A stretch of DNA of 64,000 bases from JBCDJG01 sp038748065 (GTDB taxonomy: Bacteria; Pseudomonadota; Gammaproteobacteria; Pseudomonadales; Halieaceae): NCBI GenBank assembly GCA_038748065.1, contig JBCDJG010000008.1, positions 1-64,000 of the forward strand. Direction: 5' to 3'. The stretch's first letter is position 1. Each line of letters begins with the position of its first letter. The notes beneath the pieces were generated by a model. That model was not told where the DNA came from and ran no database searches. It saw only the letters and a list, made by a program, of their open reading frames with translations. The translations under genes were made by a program, and so were the position numbers. Of this stretch, positions 44,080-54,076 are shown in pieces.

Positions 44080-46076
44080 ACGTCGCTCTCTTGTGCATTT
44101 GAATCTTCGACCAATATGAGCAGGTCGCCCGCGGCTATCTGTGCACCCGCTCGAGCATTGAGCTGTGTGACCACACCGTCAATGGTGGCGACAAGCACAT
44201 GCTCCATTTTCATGGCTTCAATTACGGCGAGGGTTTCACCCGCTGCCACGCTTTGGCCGACCTCAACCAGGACGTCGACAACACTACCGTGCATCGGCGC
44301 GTGGACACCACCATCAGAGAATCCCTCTGCACTGGCCTCAACATTGGCCAGCTCATTGCGAAACACAGCTGCCGTGCCATCGAGCTGAACATTCACCTCA
44401 CCGCTATCGCCAAACGCGTAAAAACAGCTCGCTCGAACGTCGCCGCGCTGGAAGCGCAGGGCTTCTCCATCGTCCTTAATTATTTGGTATGGCTCCGTCG
44501 AGCCATCGGAACCTACGGCATAGCGATGCGCCCCCAGCGCTTTGACCTGCAGGCGCAGTTCTGCCTCTCCTTGCGCGAAAGCGTATTCCCCGCGCAGGTC
44601 CTGGCTGCTGTGCCAGCCCTCCAGCGCTGAATCGGGGCCTATTCTGCCTGCGGTAACAGCCGAACGATGCAGCAGGATGGCACCGAGGGCAGGTAATACC
44701 GGGCTGAAGTCGGCTCTCTCGAAAGAGCCGCTGCCGTAGTTGCGCGTGATAAATGCGGTGGTGACCGGCCCCTCGATGAAGTCCGGCCGGTCGAGAACAT
44801 CGAGCAGGAACTCACGGTTATTGGTCACGCCAAAAAGACAGGTACTCTGTAGCGCGTTCCTCAAGCGACGCCGCGCTATGTCTCGATCATCGCCCCAGGC
44901 AATAATTTTGGCGATCATCGGGTCATAGAAAGGTGTCACTGACTGGCCCGAATTCAGCCCGTGGTCCACGCGGATTCCATCGCCCCCGGGGACGCGCCAA
45001 TGATCGGCACGCCCCGAAGCAGGCAGAAAGCCGTTTTCAGTATCCTCGGCATAAAGCCGAACCTCTATGGCGTGACCCCGCATATCGACGTCTGACTGTT
45101 TCAGCGGAAGCGGGTAACCCTGCGCCACATGAAACTGCAGTGACACCAGGTCGGTACCCGTCACCATCTCTGTAACCGGGTGTTCGACCTGCAGCCGCGT
45201 GTTCATTTCAAGAAAATAGAAGTTGCGGTCCTCGTCGACCAAGAACTCGACCGTACCAGCGCCAACGTAGTTGATGCTCTTGGCGGCATCCACCGCGGCC
45301 TGGCCCATGCGAGCGCGCAGTTCCGGCGTCATCAACGGACTGGGGGCCTCCTCAACAACCTTTTGGTGACGCCGCTGTACCGAGCAATCTCGCTCACCCA
45401 GGTGAATGACATTACCGTGACTGTCACCGAAGACTTGAATCTCAATATGCCGCGGATTAAGCACTGCTTTTTCCAGGATGAGTTCCCCTGAACCAAATGC
45501 ACTTTCCGCTTCAGAGCGCGCTGACTGAATCGCCCCCCGCAACTCCTCGGGGGCCCGAACCAGCCGCATACCTCGACCGCCACCACCTGCCGTGGCCTTC
45601 ACCATAATGGGTACACCAATCTGGCCACCCTGCTCTATCAAGGTGTCGTCGGACTGGTCGAGTCCCTCGTAGCCAGGAATACAGGGCACCCTCGCCGCGA
45701 TCATTCGCCGCTTGGATTCGCCCTTATTGCCCATCACGCGGATTGCGTCAGCGCTTGGCCCGATAAATTGAATACCCGCCGCCTCGCAGGCAAGTGCGAA
45801 GTCGGGGTTTTCTGACAAAAAACCGTAGCCAGGGTGAACCGCCTGGGCGCCGGTCACCCTCGCCGCCGATAGAATTTTTTCGATATCGAGGTAGGAATCT
45901 TTAGCGGGAGCCGCGCCGATGTTCACGGCCTGATCGGCCAACTCGACGTGCGGCGCATCGGCATCCGCGTCGGAGAAGACCGCGATAGTTCGATAACCCT
46001 GCTGCCTCGCTGAGCGAATCACCCTGAGCGCTATCTCGCCGCGGTTAGCGACGAGGATACTGTCAAACTGCGGCAT
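44076..46076 (-). CDS. Biotin-dependent acyl-CoA carboxylase, alpha subunit
   Basis: About 666 residues from ATG at 46076; a TTG at 46079 directly precedes it. The biotin carboxylase part has ILVANRGEIALRV, ATAGGGGRGM (ATP loop) and the ERDCSVQRRHQKV block. The C-terminus is a biotin-carrier domain with EAMK623MEH, where K623 takes biotin. This is the 3-methylcrotonyl/geranyl/propionyl-CoA carboxylase type. It pairs with the carboxyltransferase at 38352. The enoyl-CoA hydratase follows with an ATGA overlap, so carboxylation and hydration are coupled. Confidence 0.94.
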   Translation of the reverse strand: MPQFDSILVANRGEIALRVIRSARQQGYRTIAVFSDADADAPHVELADQAVNIGAAPAKDSYLDIEKILSAARVTGAQAVHPGYGFLSENPDFALACEAAGIQFIGPSADAIRVMGNKGESKRRMIAARVPCIPGYEGLDQSDDTLIEQGGQIGVPIMVKATAGGGGRGMRLVRAPEELRGAIQSARSEAESAFGSGELILEKAVLNPRHIEIQVFGDSHGNVIHLGERDCSVQRRHQKVVEEAPSPLMTPELRARMGQAAVDAAKSINYVGAGTVEFLVDEDRNFYFLEMNTRLQVEHPVTEMVTGTDLVSLQFHVAQGYPLPLKQSDVDMRGHAIEVRLYAEDTENGFLPASGRADHWRVPGGDGIRVDHGLNSGQSVTPFYDPMIAKIIAWGDDRDIARRRLRNALQSTCLFGVTNNREFLLDVLDRPDFIEGPVTTAFITRNYGSGSFERADFSPVLPALGAILLHRSAVTAGRIGPDSALEGWHSSQDLRGEYAFAQGEAELRLQVKALGAHRYAVGSDGSTEPYQIIKDDGEALRFQRGDVRASCFYAFGDSGEVNVQLDGTAAVFRNELANVEASAEGFSDGGVHAPMHGSVVDVLVEVGQSVAAGETLAVIEAMKMEHVLVATIDGVVTQLNARAGAQIAAGDLLILVEDSNAQESDV

Positions 46077-46219
46077 CAATCACCCTCTGCATACTGATGG
46101 CTTGGCGCTGATCAAGGCCAGGAAATCCTGGCCCTAGGCCTTCACGACACTGCACAGGGTAGAAACTGCGCCTGCTAATCTCATTGACAGAAACAGACTT
46201 TGAGTTGACGTTTTATTGA

Positions 46220-48505
46220 CTAGAAGCTGTACTCCAGTTCCAGGCCAAGCTGCCGGGGTCGGCTGAAGTTGCGCCCCCTCACTAAGGAGGGCACTACGCT
46301 GACTTCGCCCGAGCTGAAGCTCACCAGTTCGCGGTTAATGCCCGTGAAGAATTCCTCATCGAAGAGGTTGATGACGAACAGCGACGCCTTTAGCTTGATC
46401 CACTCGTAGCCCAAACGCGCGTTAACCTGCCAGTAACTGTCTGTGGCATTAGCCTCCAGATTTTCGATATCGCTATAAGTGCTGCCCCGGTAGTTGGCGT
46501 TGAAAGAGGCCATTAGACCACCCTCAGAGCGATAGGCTGCACCGAAGGTTGCCGTCCAGTTGGGCGCTGCCAGGAATTCGTTACCCGCGAGGTTGTCAAA
46601 GCCTGACACGCCGGGCAGTGGCTCTTGATTCTCATCCACCGCATAAGGGAAATCGGTAAATTCCGTCTCGACATAGCCCAGGGCAAAGTACATATCCAAG
46701 GCGCTGCTGAATACATAATCGAGCCTGACTTCAGCGCCATAGAGCTCTGATTCGCCGGCATTCAGGGTAATGAATTCGTTCAGCGTAGTGCCTTCAGGTA
46801 TGCGAACCTGCTGATCTTCCCAGTCTGCAAAGAACACGTTAGCGTTCAAGGTCAAATCGCCATCCAGCCAGAGCGAACGGAAGGCCAGCTCGTAGTTGGT
46901 CAGGAACTCTGGGTCAAACTCGACGTTCTCTTCACCAACAGTACTAACACCGCCTGCCCGATATCCCCGAGACACGGCGAAGGAGAAAGACCTGGACTCA
47001 TCCATGTCGTAGACCACGCTTGCCCTTGGCAAAAATGCGCTGTAGTCAGTGTCCAGCGGATCGGACGAGGAGCTGGAAAGAATAAGGCTGCAGGGCAGTG
47101 TCACCGTACCCCCTACAGTTGCACTACAGGGCTCCTCGGAAAATGAAACATCGACCTGATCGCCGGAGTCATCCAGCTTTTCGTAGTCATAACGCGCGCC
47201 GATACCGACACTCCAGCGCTCATTCAGGCGATAGACAAGGTCACCATACAGTGCCCAATTTTCTACATCGCGCGTTCTCGCGGCATTCCTGACAAAGGTG
47301 ATGCCTGGAGGCGTCGTTTCTACGCCAAAGCCGGTCGGATCAATAAGCAGCCCGGCATTTTGCTCGGTTGTTTCGTCGAAATAGTACGCGCCCAGCCAGC
47401 CTGTCAGGCTGTCGTAGTCAAAGTGAAATCGAAGGTCCATGGAGTAGGTTTCATCTTCGCGGAGATCGACACCTGCGCCAGCCCCGAAGCTGGTAATTTC
47501 TCTTTCCACGTCCTCGTAGCTTCCGACAAACGCCAGATACCAGTGGTCGTCCAACACGTACTGTGTGTCCAGAATATAGCGCGTGTTTTCGTACTCGTTT
47601 TCACCGCTGCGCGCATCGTAGTCAACCAGATCAAAGGGGTCGAAGGATGCCGCCTCCGGTGTATCGTCGTCCGGTGCGATGACCCGCGTGCCATTGCCCG
47701 AGCTAAAAAAGTCGGTGTAGTTGATGATCAGTTCAGCACGCAGGCCCGCTATCGCAGCGGGCTCAAACAATAGCTTTGCCCTGGCTTGGGTAGAATCATT
47801 CCGCTGATTGTCCACGAGATTTACGGCGTTGAAGCCGTCATAGTCTTCTTCACGGTAGTCATAGCTGAGACGGTAGGCGAGCTGGTCATCGACAATAGGG
47901 CCGGTGATCATCGCAGAGCCCTGCCAGGTGTCATCGCTGGCACCCAGCGCCCTCACTTTCCCGCCAAACTGGTATTCAGGATCCGCCGTCTTGGCAACAA
48001 TAGCCCCCGCCAGTGCATTGCGTCCCTGTGTCGTGGCCTGCGGGCCGAGCAAGATCTCGACCTGATCCACGTCCCACAAGTTGAAGACAATGCCAGAGCC
48101 CTCCGCCGACAGCGGCGCACCGTCGATGTAGGTGTTAATGGTACGGCCGCCGCTATTATTGAGGCCGCTGGAGTAAATACCCCTGAGGGAAACACCCCGC
48201 AGGCCGGCGTTAGTATCGATGGTGACATTGGGCGAGCGCAGCAGGACCTCTTCCAGCTTGAACAGCGCCTGCTCTTCAAACTCAGCGCCAGTAAACACCG
48301 CCACCGAGTCGTAGGTCTCCTGGATGGAAATGCCACGCTTGGTACCGTAGACCAGCACTTCCTCCAACACCGCTTGTTCCGACGCGGCACCAGACTCCTG
48401 TGACCATGAGCTGCCAGTAAAGGCAAGCATGGCGACGCCGCTGGCTAGAACATATCTCAGTCTGTGAACTCGATTGAAACCGTCTGATCTGTCCGCTGTG
48501 TCCAT
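46220..48505 (-). CDS. TonB-dependent outer membrane receptor
   Basis: 761 residues. A signal peptide ends near SSWSQES. The plug has a TonB-box-like start (EEVLVYGTKRG), then LEEVLLRSPNVTID and RGVSLRGIYSSG, and the barrel ends with an aromatic final strand (LGLELEYSF). This is a TonB-dependent receptor of the catecholate/carbohydrate/vitamin kind. The neighbours are catabolic rather than iron genes, and no Fur site was seen, so uptake of an organic substrate (lipid, terpenoid or glycan) is at least as likely as siderophore uptake. A motif copy overlaps the ribosome-binding region. Confidence 0.93.
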   Translation of the reverse strand: MDTADRSDGFNRVHRLRYVLASGVAMLAFTGSSWSQESGAASEQAVLEEVLVYGTKRGISIQETYDSVAVFTGAEFEEQALFKLEEVLLRSPNVTIDTNAGLRGVSLRGIYSSGLNNSGGRTINTYIDGAPLSAEGSGIVFNLWDVDQVEILLGPQATTQGRNALAGAIVAKTADPEYQFGGKVRALGASDDTWQGSAMITGPIVDDQLAYRLSYDYREEDYDGFNAVNLVDNQRNDSTQARAKLLFEPAAIAGLRAELIINYTDFFSSGNGTRVIAPDDDTPEAASFDPFDLVDYDARSGENEYENTRYILDTQYVLDDHWYLAFVGSYEDVEREITSFGAGAGVDLREDETYSMDLRFHFDYDSLTGWLGAYYFDETTEQNAGLLIDPTGFGVETTPPGITFVRNAARTRDVENWALYGDLVYRLNERWSVGIGARYDYEKLDDSGDQVDVSFSEEPCSATVGGTVTLPCSLILSSSSSDPLDTDYSAFLPRASVVYDMDESRSFSFAVSRGYRAGGVSTVGEENVEFDPEFLTNYELAFRSLWLDGDLTLNANVFFADWEDQQVRIPEGTTLNEFITLNAGESELYGAEVRLDYVFSSALDMYFALGYVETEFTDFPYAVDENQEPLPGVSGFDNLAGNEFLAAPNWTATFGAAYRSEGGLMASFNANYRGSTYSDIENLEANATDSYWQVNARLGYEWIKLKASLFVINLFDEEFFTGINRELVSFSSGEVSVVPSLVRGRNFSRPRQLGLELEYSF

Positions 48506-48517
48506 TACGCTCTACTC

Positions 48518-48529
48518 CTTAACGCTAAG
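48518..48529. promoter_or_regulatory. Regulon motif copy before the TonB receptor
   Basis: CTTAACGCTAAG matches CTTAACGTAAAG at ten of twelve positions and is itself almost palindromic. It sits 12 bases from the receptor ATG and touches the ribosome-binding GGAG, so it may block translation or transcription when bound. It is the weakest of the four listed copies. Confidence 0.35.
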
Positions 48530-48692
48530 AGATCCAACACGAAAACAAGAAACGCGCTCTTGGTAACGCGTCTCATTCGCATCAGATTAGTTCGCGCGCT
48601 AAGGGAGCAGAAACAACAATTTCAGATAGGTAACAGTCGCCGTTAGGGTTGAAGAGGGCTTGACGTTGACGAGTGTCGAGCGTTTTAAAGGT

Positions 48693-49898
48693 CTAAAAAA
48701 TCTCGAAAAGACCAGCAGCGCCCATGCCGCCACCGATGCACATGGTGACTACGCCCCACTTTGCACCTCTGCGCCGGCCTTCCAGGAGAATATGGCCGGC
48801 GCAGCGCGCCGCCGTCATACCATAAGGGTGGCCCATGGCGATGGAGCCTCCATTGACATTGCAACGATCAGGATCGATTCCCAACTGATCACGGCAGTAC
48901 AGGAACTGGCTGGCAAAGGCCTCGTTCAGCTCCCACAGGTCGATGTCGCTCACGGAGAGGCCCGCTCGCTTAAGAAGTTTTGGTACGGCAAACACGGGTC
49001 CAATGCCCATCTCATCCGGTTCGCACCCAAGCACGGCGTAGTCTCGCAAAGCCCCCAGGGGCTCAAGACCAGCGGAAGCCGCCGCTGTTGCATCCATGAC
49101 AATACTGGCGCTCGCGCCATCCGCCATCTGGCTGGAGTTGCCGGCGGTAACGTAGCTACCCTGCTTGACCTGTTGGCCATCGGCAAACACCGGCATCAGT
49201 CCGGCCAAGTCCGCAAGGCTTGTCTGCGGCCGGTTACATCCGTCACGATCGACGAGAACGTCCTCAAAGCGCTCCTCACCAGATTCAGCATCAAGCGTTT
49301 TCCACTGCGCTCGCAAAGGCACAATCTCGTCTCTAAAATGGCCCGCCTGCTGTGCCGCTGCCGTGCGCTGCTGGCTGATCAACGACCATTCATCCTGTGC
49401 CTCCCTGCTGACGTCATAGCGCTCGGCGACCACTTCGGCAGTCTCCAGCATTGACATCCACAGCGCGGGCTTGGTCTCCAGCAGATTCGCCTCAACGGCA
49501 TGAGTCATATTGAAACCGCCACCGAACTGCACGAGGGATATCGACTCCACGCCGCCCGCTGCCATCAACGCTTCGCAGCCGCTATTCACTCGCTGCGTCG
49601 CCAGCGCCAAAGCTTCCAATCCAGACGCGCAGCCTCGACTGACTGTCAGGCCCGCAGTGGTCACGGGGCAACCAGCGGCGATGGCCGCGTTCCTGGCAAC
49701 GTTAAATCCCGTAGCGCCCTCGGGGAAACCGCAGCCCATCACAACATCGTCGATGCGCTCAGTCGCAATACCCGCCCGACGCGCGGCATGCGCTACCGCG
49801 TGGCCCGCAAGCGCGGCGCCGTGGGTGTTATTAAAGAAACCTCGACCAGCCTTGGCCAGCGCCGTACGCGCCGTGGAGACAATGACGGCTTCTGCCAT
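48693..49898 (-). CDS. Thiolase (acetyl-CoA acyltransferase)
   Basis: 401 residues with the complete thiolase signature: catalytic C90 in LTVSRGCASGLE, the NVNGGSIAMGHPYGMTAAR His block and the final TMCIGGGMGAAGLFE Cys. The enzyme shortens a 3-oxoacyl-CoA with CoA or condenses two acetyl-CoA. It is downstream of the MFS transporter gene on the same strand, with 65 bases between the genes. With the ligase, dehydrogenase and hydratase in this region it can complete beta-oxidation of an unusual acid. Confidence 0.94.
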   Translation of the reverse strand: MAEAVIVSTARTALAKAGRGFFNNTHGAALAGHAVAHAARRAGIATERIDDVVMGCGFPEGATGFNVARNAAIAAGCPVTTAGLTVSRGCASGLEALALATQRVNSGCEALMAAGGVESISLVQFGGGFNMTHAVEANLLETKPALWMSMLETAEVVAERYDVSREAQDEWSLISQQRTAAAQQAGHFRDEIVPLRAQWKTLDAESGEERFEDVLVDRDGCNRPQTSLADLAGLMPVFADGQQVKQGSYVTAGNSSQMADGASASIVMDATAAASAGLEPLGALRDYAVLGCEPDEMGIGPVFAVPKLLKRAGLSVSDIDLWELNEAFASQFLYCRDQLGIDPDRCNVNGGSIAMGHPYGMTAARCAGHILLEGRRRGAKWGVVTMCIGGGMGAAGLFEIF

Positions 49899-49963
49899 GG
49901 TTGCGTTACCTTTTGAAGTTATGTGCTTGAGTGGTGATTTCCGCCGCTGGCCCTTTGACCGGA

Positions 49964-51316
49964 TCAGCCTCGCTGCGCCGCCAGTAGCTGGCCAAAGTCC
50001 CCGCTACCATAGCGGTACAGGCAGGCTGCGAGAAACACGCTGCCAGTCAGGACAATCGTCAAGGAAAGCCCTAGCTTTGCCTCATCCGCAAACAGGAAGT
50101 CGGTGATCATGGCAACGATAAGCGGGCCACAGCCGTAGGCCACCAGTGCAATAGCGATCGTCATCAAGGCCGCCATGGTGGCCCGCATGTTACCCGGCGC
50201 TATCGCCTGTAATGCAGCAATCGATAGGGTCTGAGTCATGAAGGTAGCAAAGGTCCCCAGGGCAGCAAGCACTACAAGACCGGTTACGGAAGGCATGATT
50301 GGGGCCAGTCCGAAAGGCAGGAAGCCAACAAAACATGCTATGGACGCGAGCCTGACATAGCTTTCATAGCTACCCTGTCGAAGCATCCGGTCTCCGAGCC
50401 AGCCCCCGAGCAAGGCCGACATAACACCCGGAAAGACCAGTGCCGATACGATCCATAGCCCCGCCTCTTCCGGCATGATGCCGAAGTTGCGCTCAAACAG
50501 TGCCGGTAGCCATGTCGATGCTGAAGCCGCGCCGAGCTGTACCGCGGTCACGCCTCCAAGTATCGCAATGTAAACACGCTTGTTCGCCCCCATGAATGAC
50601 AGGACGCTGCCGAAGTCAGGCGAAAGCTCAGCTGGCGCTAACCTCCGCCGGGGCTCCTTAACGGTGACCAGAAACAGCAGCGCCAGCAGGACCCCGGGCA
50701 AGCCGACGATGTAAAAGACCACCTGCCAGTTGAATATCACACCGACAAAGGGCACCTCGAGACCCTCGGGCCAGGTTCTCGCCGACCATCCGATCAGCAG
50801 GCCACCGATGGAAAATGCCATTAAGGCGCCAAGCAATGAGCCAACGCTGAACACCGACATCGCCCGACCAAGCGACTCCTCGGGTACCTCATCGGCAATC
50901 ATGGATTGGCCGCAGGGTACGATGGCGCCCTCTCCAACCCCCACGCCCATGCGTGTCACGAAAAGCTGGGCGAAGTTCTGCGCGGCGCCCGCCGCCGCCG
51001 TAAACAGGCTCCATAGGATGGCGCCCACCGTCAGGATATTGCGACGATTAAAACGGTCCGCCAGGCGCGCTATCCAGAACCCACAAAGCACGTAAAACAG
51101 GGAAAAACTAAAGCCCGCCAACAGACTGACTTGAACATCACTCGCGCCGAAATCCCGCTTGATGGATTCGATCATGAGATTGAGTACGAAACGGTCAATA
51201 TTAGCCACCAAATACAAAATGGCGACCATCCAGACCAGATACCAGTTGCTACGGGTGATGACGGCGTCTCCTGGTATTGCCAGTGCTGCGCTAAAATCAG
51301 GACGCGATCTTGGCAA
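49964..51316 (-). CDS. MFS transporter
   Basis: 450 residues, TTG start at 51316, which overlaps the end of the molybdopterin oxidoreductase gene by 20 bases. There are twelve hydrophobic helices. Motif A-like ARLADRFNRRN is near residue 80, and a second GGWLGDRMLRQ is near residue 300. The sequence fits the anion:cation symporter/spinster-like MFS groups that move organic acids or lipids. No better start exists further in that keeps the first helix (LVWMVAILYLVANIDRFVLNLM), so this rare codon is tentative. It probably imports the substrate of the operon. Confidence 0.87.
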   Translation of the reverse strand: MPRSRPDFSAALAIPGDAVITRSNWYLVWMVAILYLVANIDRFVLNLMIESIKRDFGASDVQVSLLAGFSFSLFYVLCGFWIARLADRFNRRNILTVGAILWSLFTAAAGAAQNFAQLFVTRMGVGVGEGAIVPCGQSMIADEVPEESLGRAMSVFSVGSLLGALMAFSIGGLLIGWSARTWPEGLEVPFVGVIFNWQVVFYIVGLPGVLLALLFLVTVKEPRRRLAPAELSPDFGSVLSFMGANKRVYIAILGGVTAVQLGAASASTWLPALFERNFGIMPEEAGLWIVSALVFPGVMSALLGGWLGDRMLRQGSYESYVRLASIACFVGFLPFGLAPIMPSVTGLVVLAALGTFATFMTQTLSIAALQAIAPGNMRATMAALMTIAIALVAYGCGPLIVAMITDFLFADEAKLGLSLTIVLTGSVFLAACLYRYGSGDFGQLLAAQRG

Positions 51317-53414
51317 CCGTGACCGGTGTGCCCGACGCGGCTGCGCAGGCAGTCATCTCGTCAACGCGTTGCTCATCAGTCAGGTCATTCACGGAGACGC
51401 CCGGCCGTTGCGTGGCAATTGATAGACGAGTATCACTGGCACTGTCAAAATCGCCCCGCTTATGGCCCCAACCGTAGGGCAGACTGACCACGCCGGGCAT
51501 CATGTCACGGGTGCCTTCGACCACGACCTCGAGTTGGCCGGTGCGGCTGGTAACGCTGACCTCGTCACCGTCGCAAAGACCCCGCTCTTCCATATCAACA
51601 GCGTTCATATGCAATACGCAACGCTCCCGTCCCTTCATCATACTGTCGGCGTTGTGATACCAAGCGCCAATCGACTTCAGATCCCTGCGGGAAATCAGCT
51701 TGAGCGAATCGGTGGCACGCGCCTGTTCGAACAGTGCCTTTTCAAGGCGCTGGATTTCGTCCATGTACGTGGCCTGCCCACAGTCGATACCCTGGCCGGG
51801 CTTGAGAACATTGATGTTCTCAAAATCAACCGGCGTTGGCGTCTGCTCGCCCATGTCGTATCCGTGAGGGTGCTCGCGAAGAATATCGAGGGACAGTCCC
51901 ATCGGACCCTTTTTCAGCAAAGCATCAATCGTCGCCATTGCGCTCTCCTGAGGCTGGTAATCCCGGCCAAGATGGCGGGCGAGCGCGTTACCGAGCCCAT
52001 TTAGGACTTCCCAGTCGTAGAGTTCACCATCCGGCTTAGCCACGGCGGCTGGCCCGAACTGCGCTACCTTGCGCAGGGGCGCGTTGTAGGAAAAGGTGGG
52101 AAACAGGTCGTGAGCCAGGGCGGAGGTATTGGGCAGAATAATGTTCGCAAAGCGGCTCGTCTCATTCACGAAAATGTCCATTGCGACCATGTATTCGAGC
52201 GAAGCGAAGGCTTCTTCCACCTGTCTGCCGTTTGGCGCTGTGAGCACCGGGTTGCCCGCGATACTGATAAAGGCACGTATCTGACCCGGCCCCGGCGTCA
52301 GAATTTCCTCAGCCATAGTCACGATGGGCAACTCATTGCCCATCGAAGGCAAACCACGAACGCGCGAGTGGCGAGAACCCGGCAGGCCAATCATATTACT
52401 GGCCAGCTCAAAGAACGCAGAGCCCAGAGCGGTCTGGAAAAAGAAGTTTCCGCCGGGCCGGTTAAGATTATTGGATACCGCTGATAGCATCAGCAGTAAC
52501 CAGCAGGTCAGGCCACCAAAATCCTGGATACAGGTGCCGAGCCTGCCGAAGGTGCAGGCGGTCGGGGCGTTCATGTATTCGCTCGCGATTCGTCGGATGA
52601 CGTCCGCCGGAATGCCCGTCACGGGAGCGACGCGCTCAGGTGAGAAGGCGGCTGTATGCTGTCGCAAAACATCGAGATTCTTGAGGGCCGGATCGAACGA
52701 AACCGGCATACGCAGGATTTCGTGATACATCGCCAGGAGGAAGGCCGAGTCCGTTCCAGGGCTGATGAAAAGGTGTTCATCTGCTGCTTTAGCGGTCTCT
52801 GTTCGGCGCGGGTCAATGACAACAACCTTGCCGCCACGGCGGCTGATGTCACGGATGCGTTGCTTCATGTTCGGGCCGCTGAAGCCACTGCTATTGGAGA
52901 CAGCCGGGTTGCCGCCAATGATCAGGAAGAAGTCAGTCTTTTCGAGATCCGGGTAAGGTTCTCGACCACCATAGAGGTTGAAACCGGCGATATGCTGCGG
53001 CAGAAAATCGATGGAGTTAGGCGAGAAAAAAGGGGGCGCCTCAAACATGCCATAAAAATTGTTCAGGCCGGTGTGTAAGCCCGTCATCAGAGCAGCGCCC
53101 TGCCCTGCGAAAAGCCCCAGAGCGCTATGGCCGTCGCGTTTCACCACACGGGCGATGCCCGCCGCCGCTTCTTCGAAGGCCTCCTCCCAGGAAACCTCCT
53201 CCCAGTCATTCCCTTTGCGCCTGAGTGGCTGGCGCAAGCGATCCTCGTCCTCGTGCAGGTCCTTAAGAGCGGTGGCCTTGGGGCAGATAAAGCCTTTACT
53301 GAGTGGGTCGTCCTTATCGCCGCGGACCTTGATGACATTGTCATTGTCGTCGGTGCTTATCTCAACACCACAGTGAGCCTGGCAGAGATGGCAGTAGCGG
53401 AAGGTAGATTTCAT
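51297..53414 (-). CDS. Molybdopterin (bis-MGD) oxidoreductase, catalytic subunit
   Basis: 705 residues from ATG at 53414, preceded by GGAGG. An N-terminal [4Fe-4S] site has C8-x2-C11-x3-C15 ... C44 (YCHLCQAHCG, GFICPKA). MGD-binding blocks follow (LFLIIGGNPAVSNSS-like strand, VVIDPRRTETAKAADEHL, SPGTDSAFLLAM). This is the DMSO-reductase-superfamily type seen in formate dehydrogenase or acetylene hydratase/thiosulfate relatives. No iron-sulfur or membrane partner subunit is nearby, so the electron route is open. It lies 14 bases after the VOC gene and upstream of the MFS gene. Confidence 0.9.
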   Translation of the reverse strand: MKSTFRYCHLCQAHCGVEISTDDNDNVIKVRGDKDDPLSKGFICPKATALKDLHEDEDRLRQPLRRKGNDWEEVSWEEAFEEAAAGIARVVKRDGHSALGLFAGQGAALMTGLHTGLNNFYGMFEAPPFFSPNSIDFLPQHIAGFNLYGGREPYPDLEKTDFFLIIGGNPAVSNSSGFSGPNMKQRIRDISRRGGKVVVIDPRRTETAKAADEHLFISPGTDSAFLLAMYHEILRMPVSFDPALKNLDVLRQHTAAFSPERVAPVTGIPADVIRRIASEYMNAPTACTFGRLGTCIQDFGGLTCWLLLMLSAVSNNLNRPGGNFFFQTALGSAFFELASNMIGLPGSRHSRVRGLPSMGNELPIVTMAEEILTPGPGQIRAFISIAGNPVLTAPNGRQVEEAFASLEYMVAMDIFVNETSRFANIILPNTSALAHDLFPTFSYNAPLRKVAQFGPAAVAKPDGELYDWEVLNGLGNALARHLGRDYQPQESAMATIDALLKKGPMGLSLDILREHPHGYDMGEQTPTPVDFENINVLKPGQGIDCGQATYMDEIQRLEKALFEQARATDSLKLISRRDLKSIGAWYHNADSMMKGRERCVLHMNAVDMEERGLCDGDEVSVTSRTGQLEVVVEGTRDMMPGVVSLPYGWGHKRGDFDSASDTRLSIATQRPGVSVNDLTDEQRVDEMTACAAASGTPVTVAKIAS

Positions 53415-53428
53415 CGTTCCTCCAGGAC

Positions 53429-54076
53429 TCAATGCTGCACCACATCGACAAAGGGTAGCCCCCGCGCCGTGGCAATATCGATCTTAAACATCTTCTCGGC
53501 GATGGAGGTGTAATACTGCGGCCTTGCCACATCAGTTGAAGGCAGGTGAATGACACCCGACTTCAGTCCCTCGCGCGGGTAGCCAATCTCATCGAGGCCC
53601 CTCTGCTCTACAAAAATCTGGAACGCGTGCTGTGCATCTTCATCCGTGAGCGTTCCGTCAACATAGGCCGCCTCTACCAGCAATCCGTTAGGATCGAAGG
53701 TATAAATAGAATACATCCAGTCCTTGTGATGGCTCGACTCCATAACCTCAAGGCCGTGTGCCAGCCAACGATCACGCATGGCATCCAGACCCTCTCGGTC
53801 GCCGGCCTCCCAGGCCACGTGGACGTAGGAGGGCCCAAGACCCATCGCTGCTGCGATATCCGTCTGTGCCTCGCGATGAGCCTTGGCGCCGAATGCGTTA
53901 AGGTCGTAGAAGGCAAGATAGGCGCCATCGCCAGTATCGTAGAAGCAGTGCTTGTACTTGTTGCCCCGCGTATCGTCCGCTTCAATACCGACCAGTTTGA
54001 AACCCATCGCCTGGGTGTAAAAAGCGTGGGTAAGTGCTGGGTCATGCGTACTCAATGCCAGGTGATTCAGGGCCAC
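53429..54076 (-). CDS. VOC-superfamily protein (catechol 2,3-dioxygenase-like)
   Basis: About 215 residues from GTG at 54076, supported by GGAG seven bases upstream. The frame open further upstream is not needed. Two beta-alpha-beta modules are visible with likely metal ligands H5 (LNHLALSTHD), a second His in YVHVAWEAGD and a Glu in DPNGLLVEAAY. This is the two-His-one-Glu set of extradiol dioxygenases and glyoxalases. It is the first gene of the operon with the molybdenum enzyme, MFS carrier and thiolase. It diverges from the acyl/aryl-CoA ligase at 54322. Confidence 0.85.
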   Translation of the reverse strand: MALNHLALSTHDPALTHAFYTQAMGFKLVGIEADDTRGNKYKHCFYDTGDGAYLAFYDLNAFGAKAHREAQTDIAAAMGLGPSYVHVAWEAGDREGLDAMRDRWLAHGLEVMESSHHKDWMYSIYTFDPNGLLVEAAYVDGTLTDEDAQHAFQIFVEQRGLDEIGYPREGLKSGVIHLPSTDVARPQYYTSIAEKMFKIDIATARGLPFVDVVQH

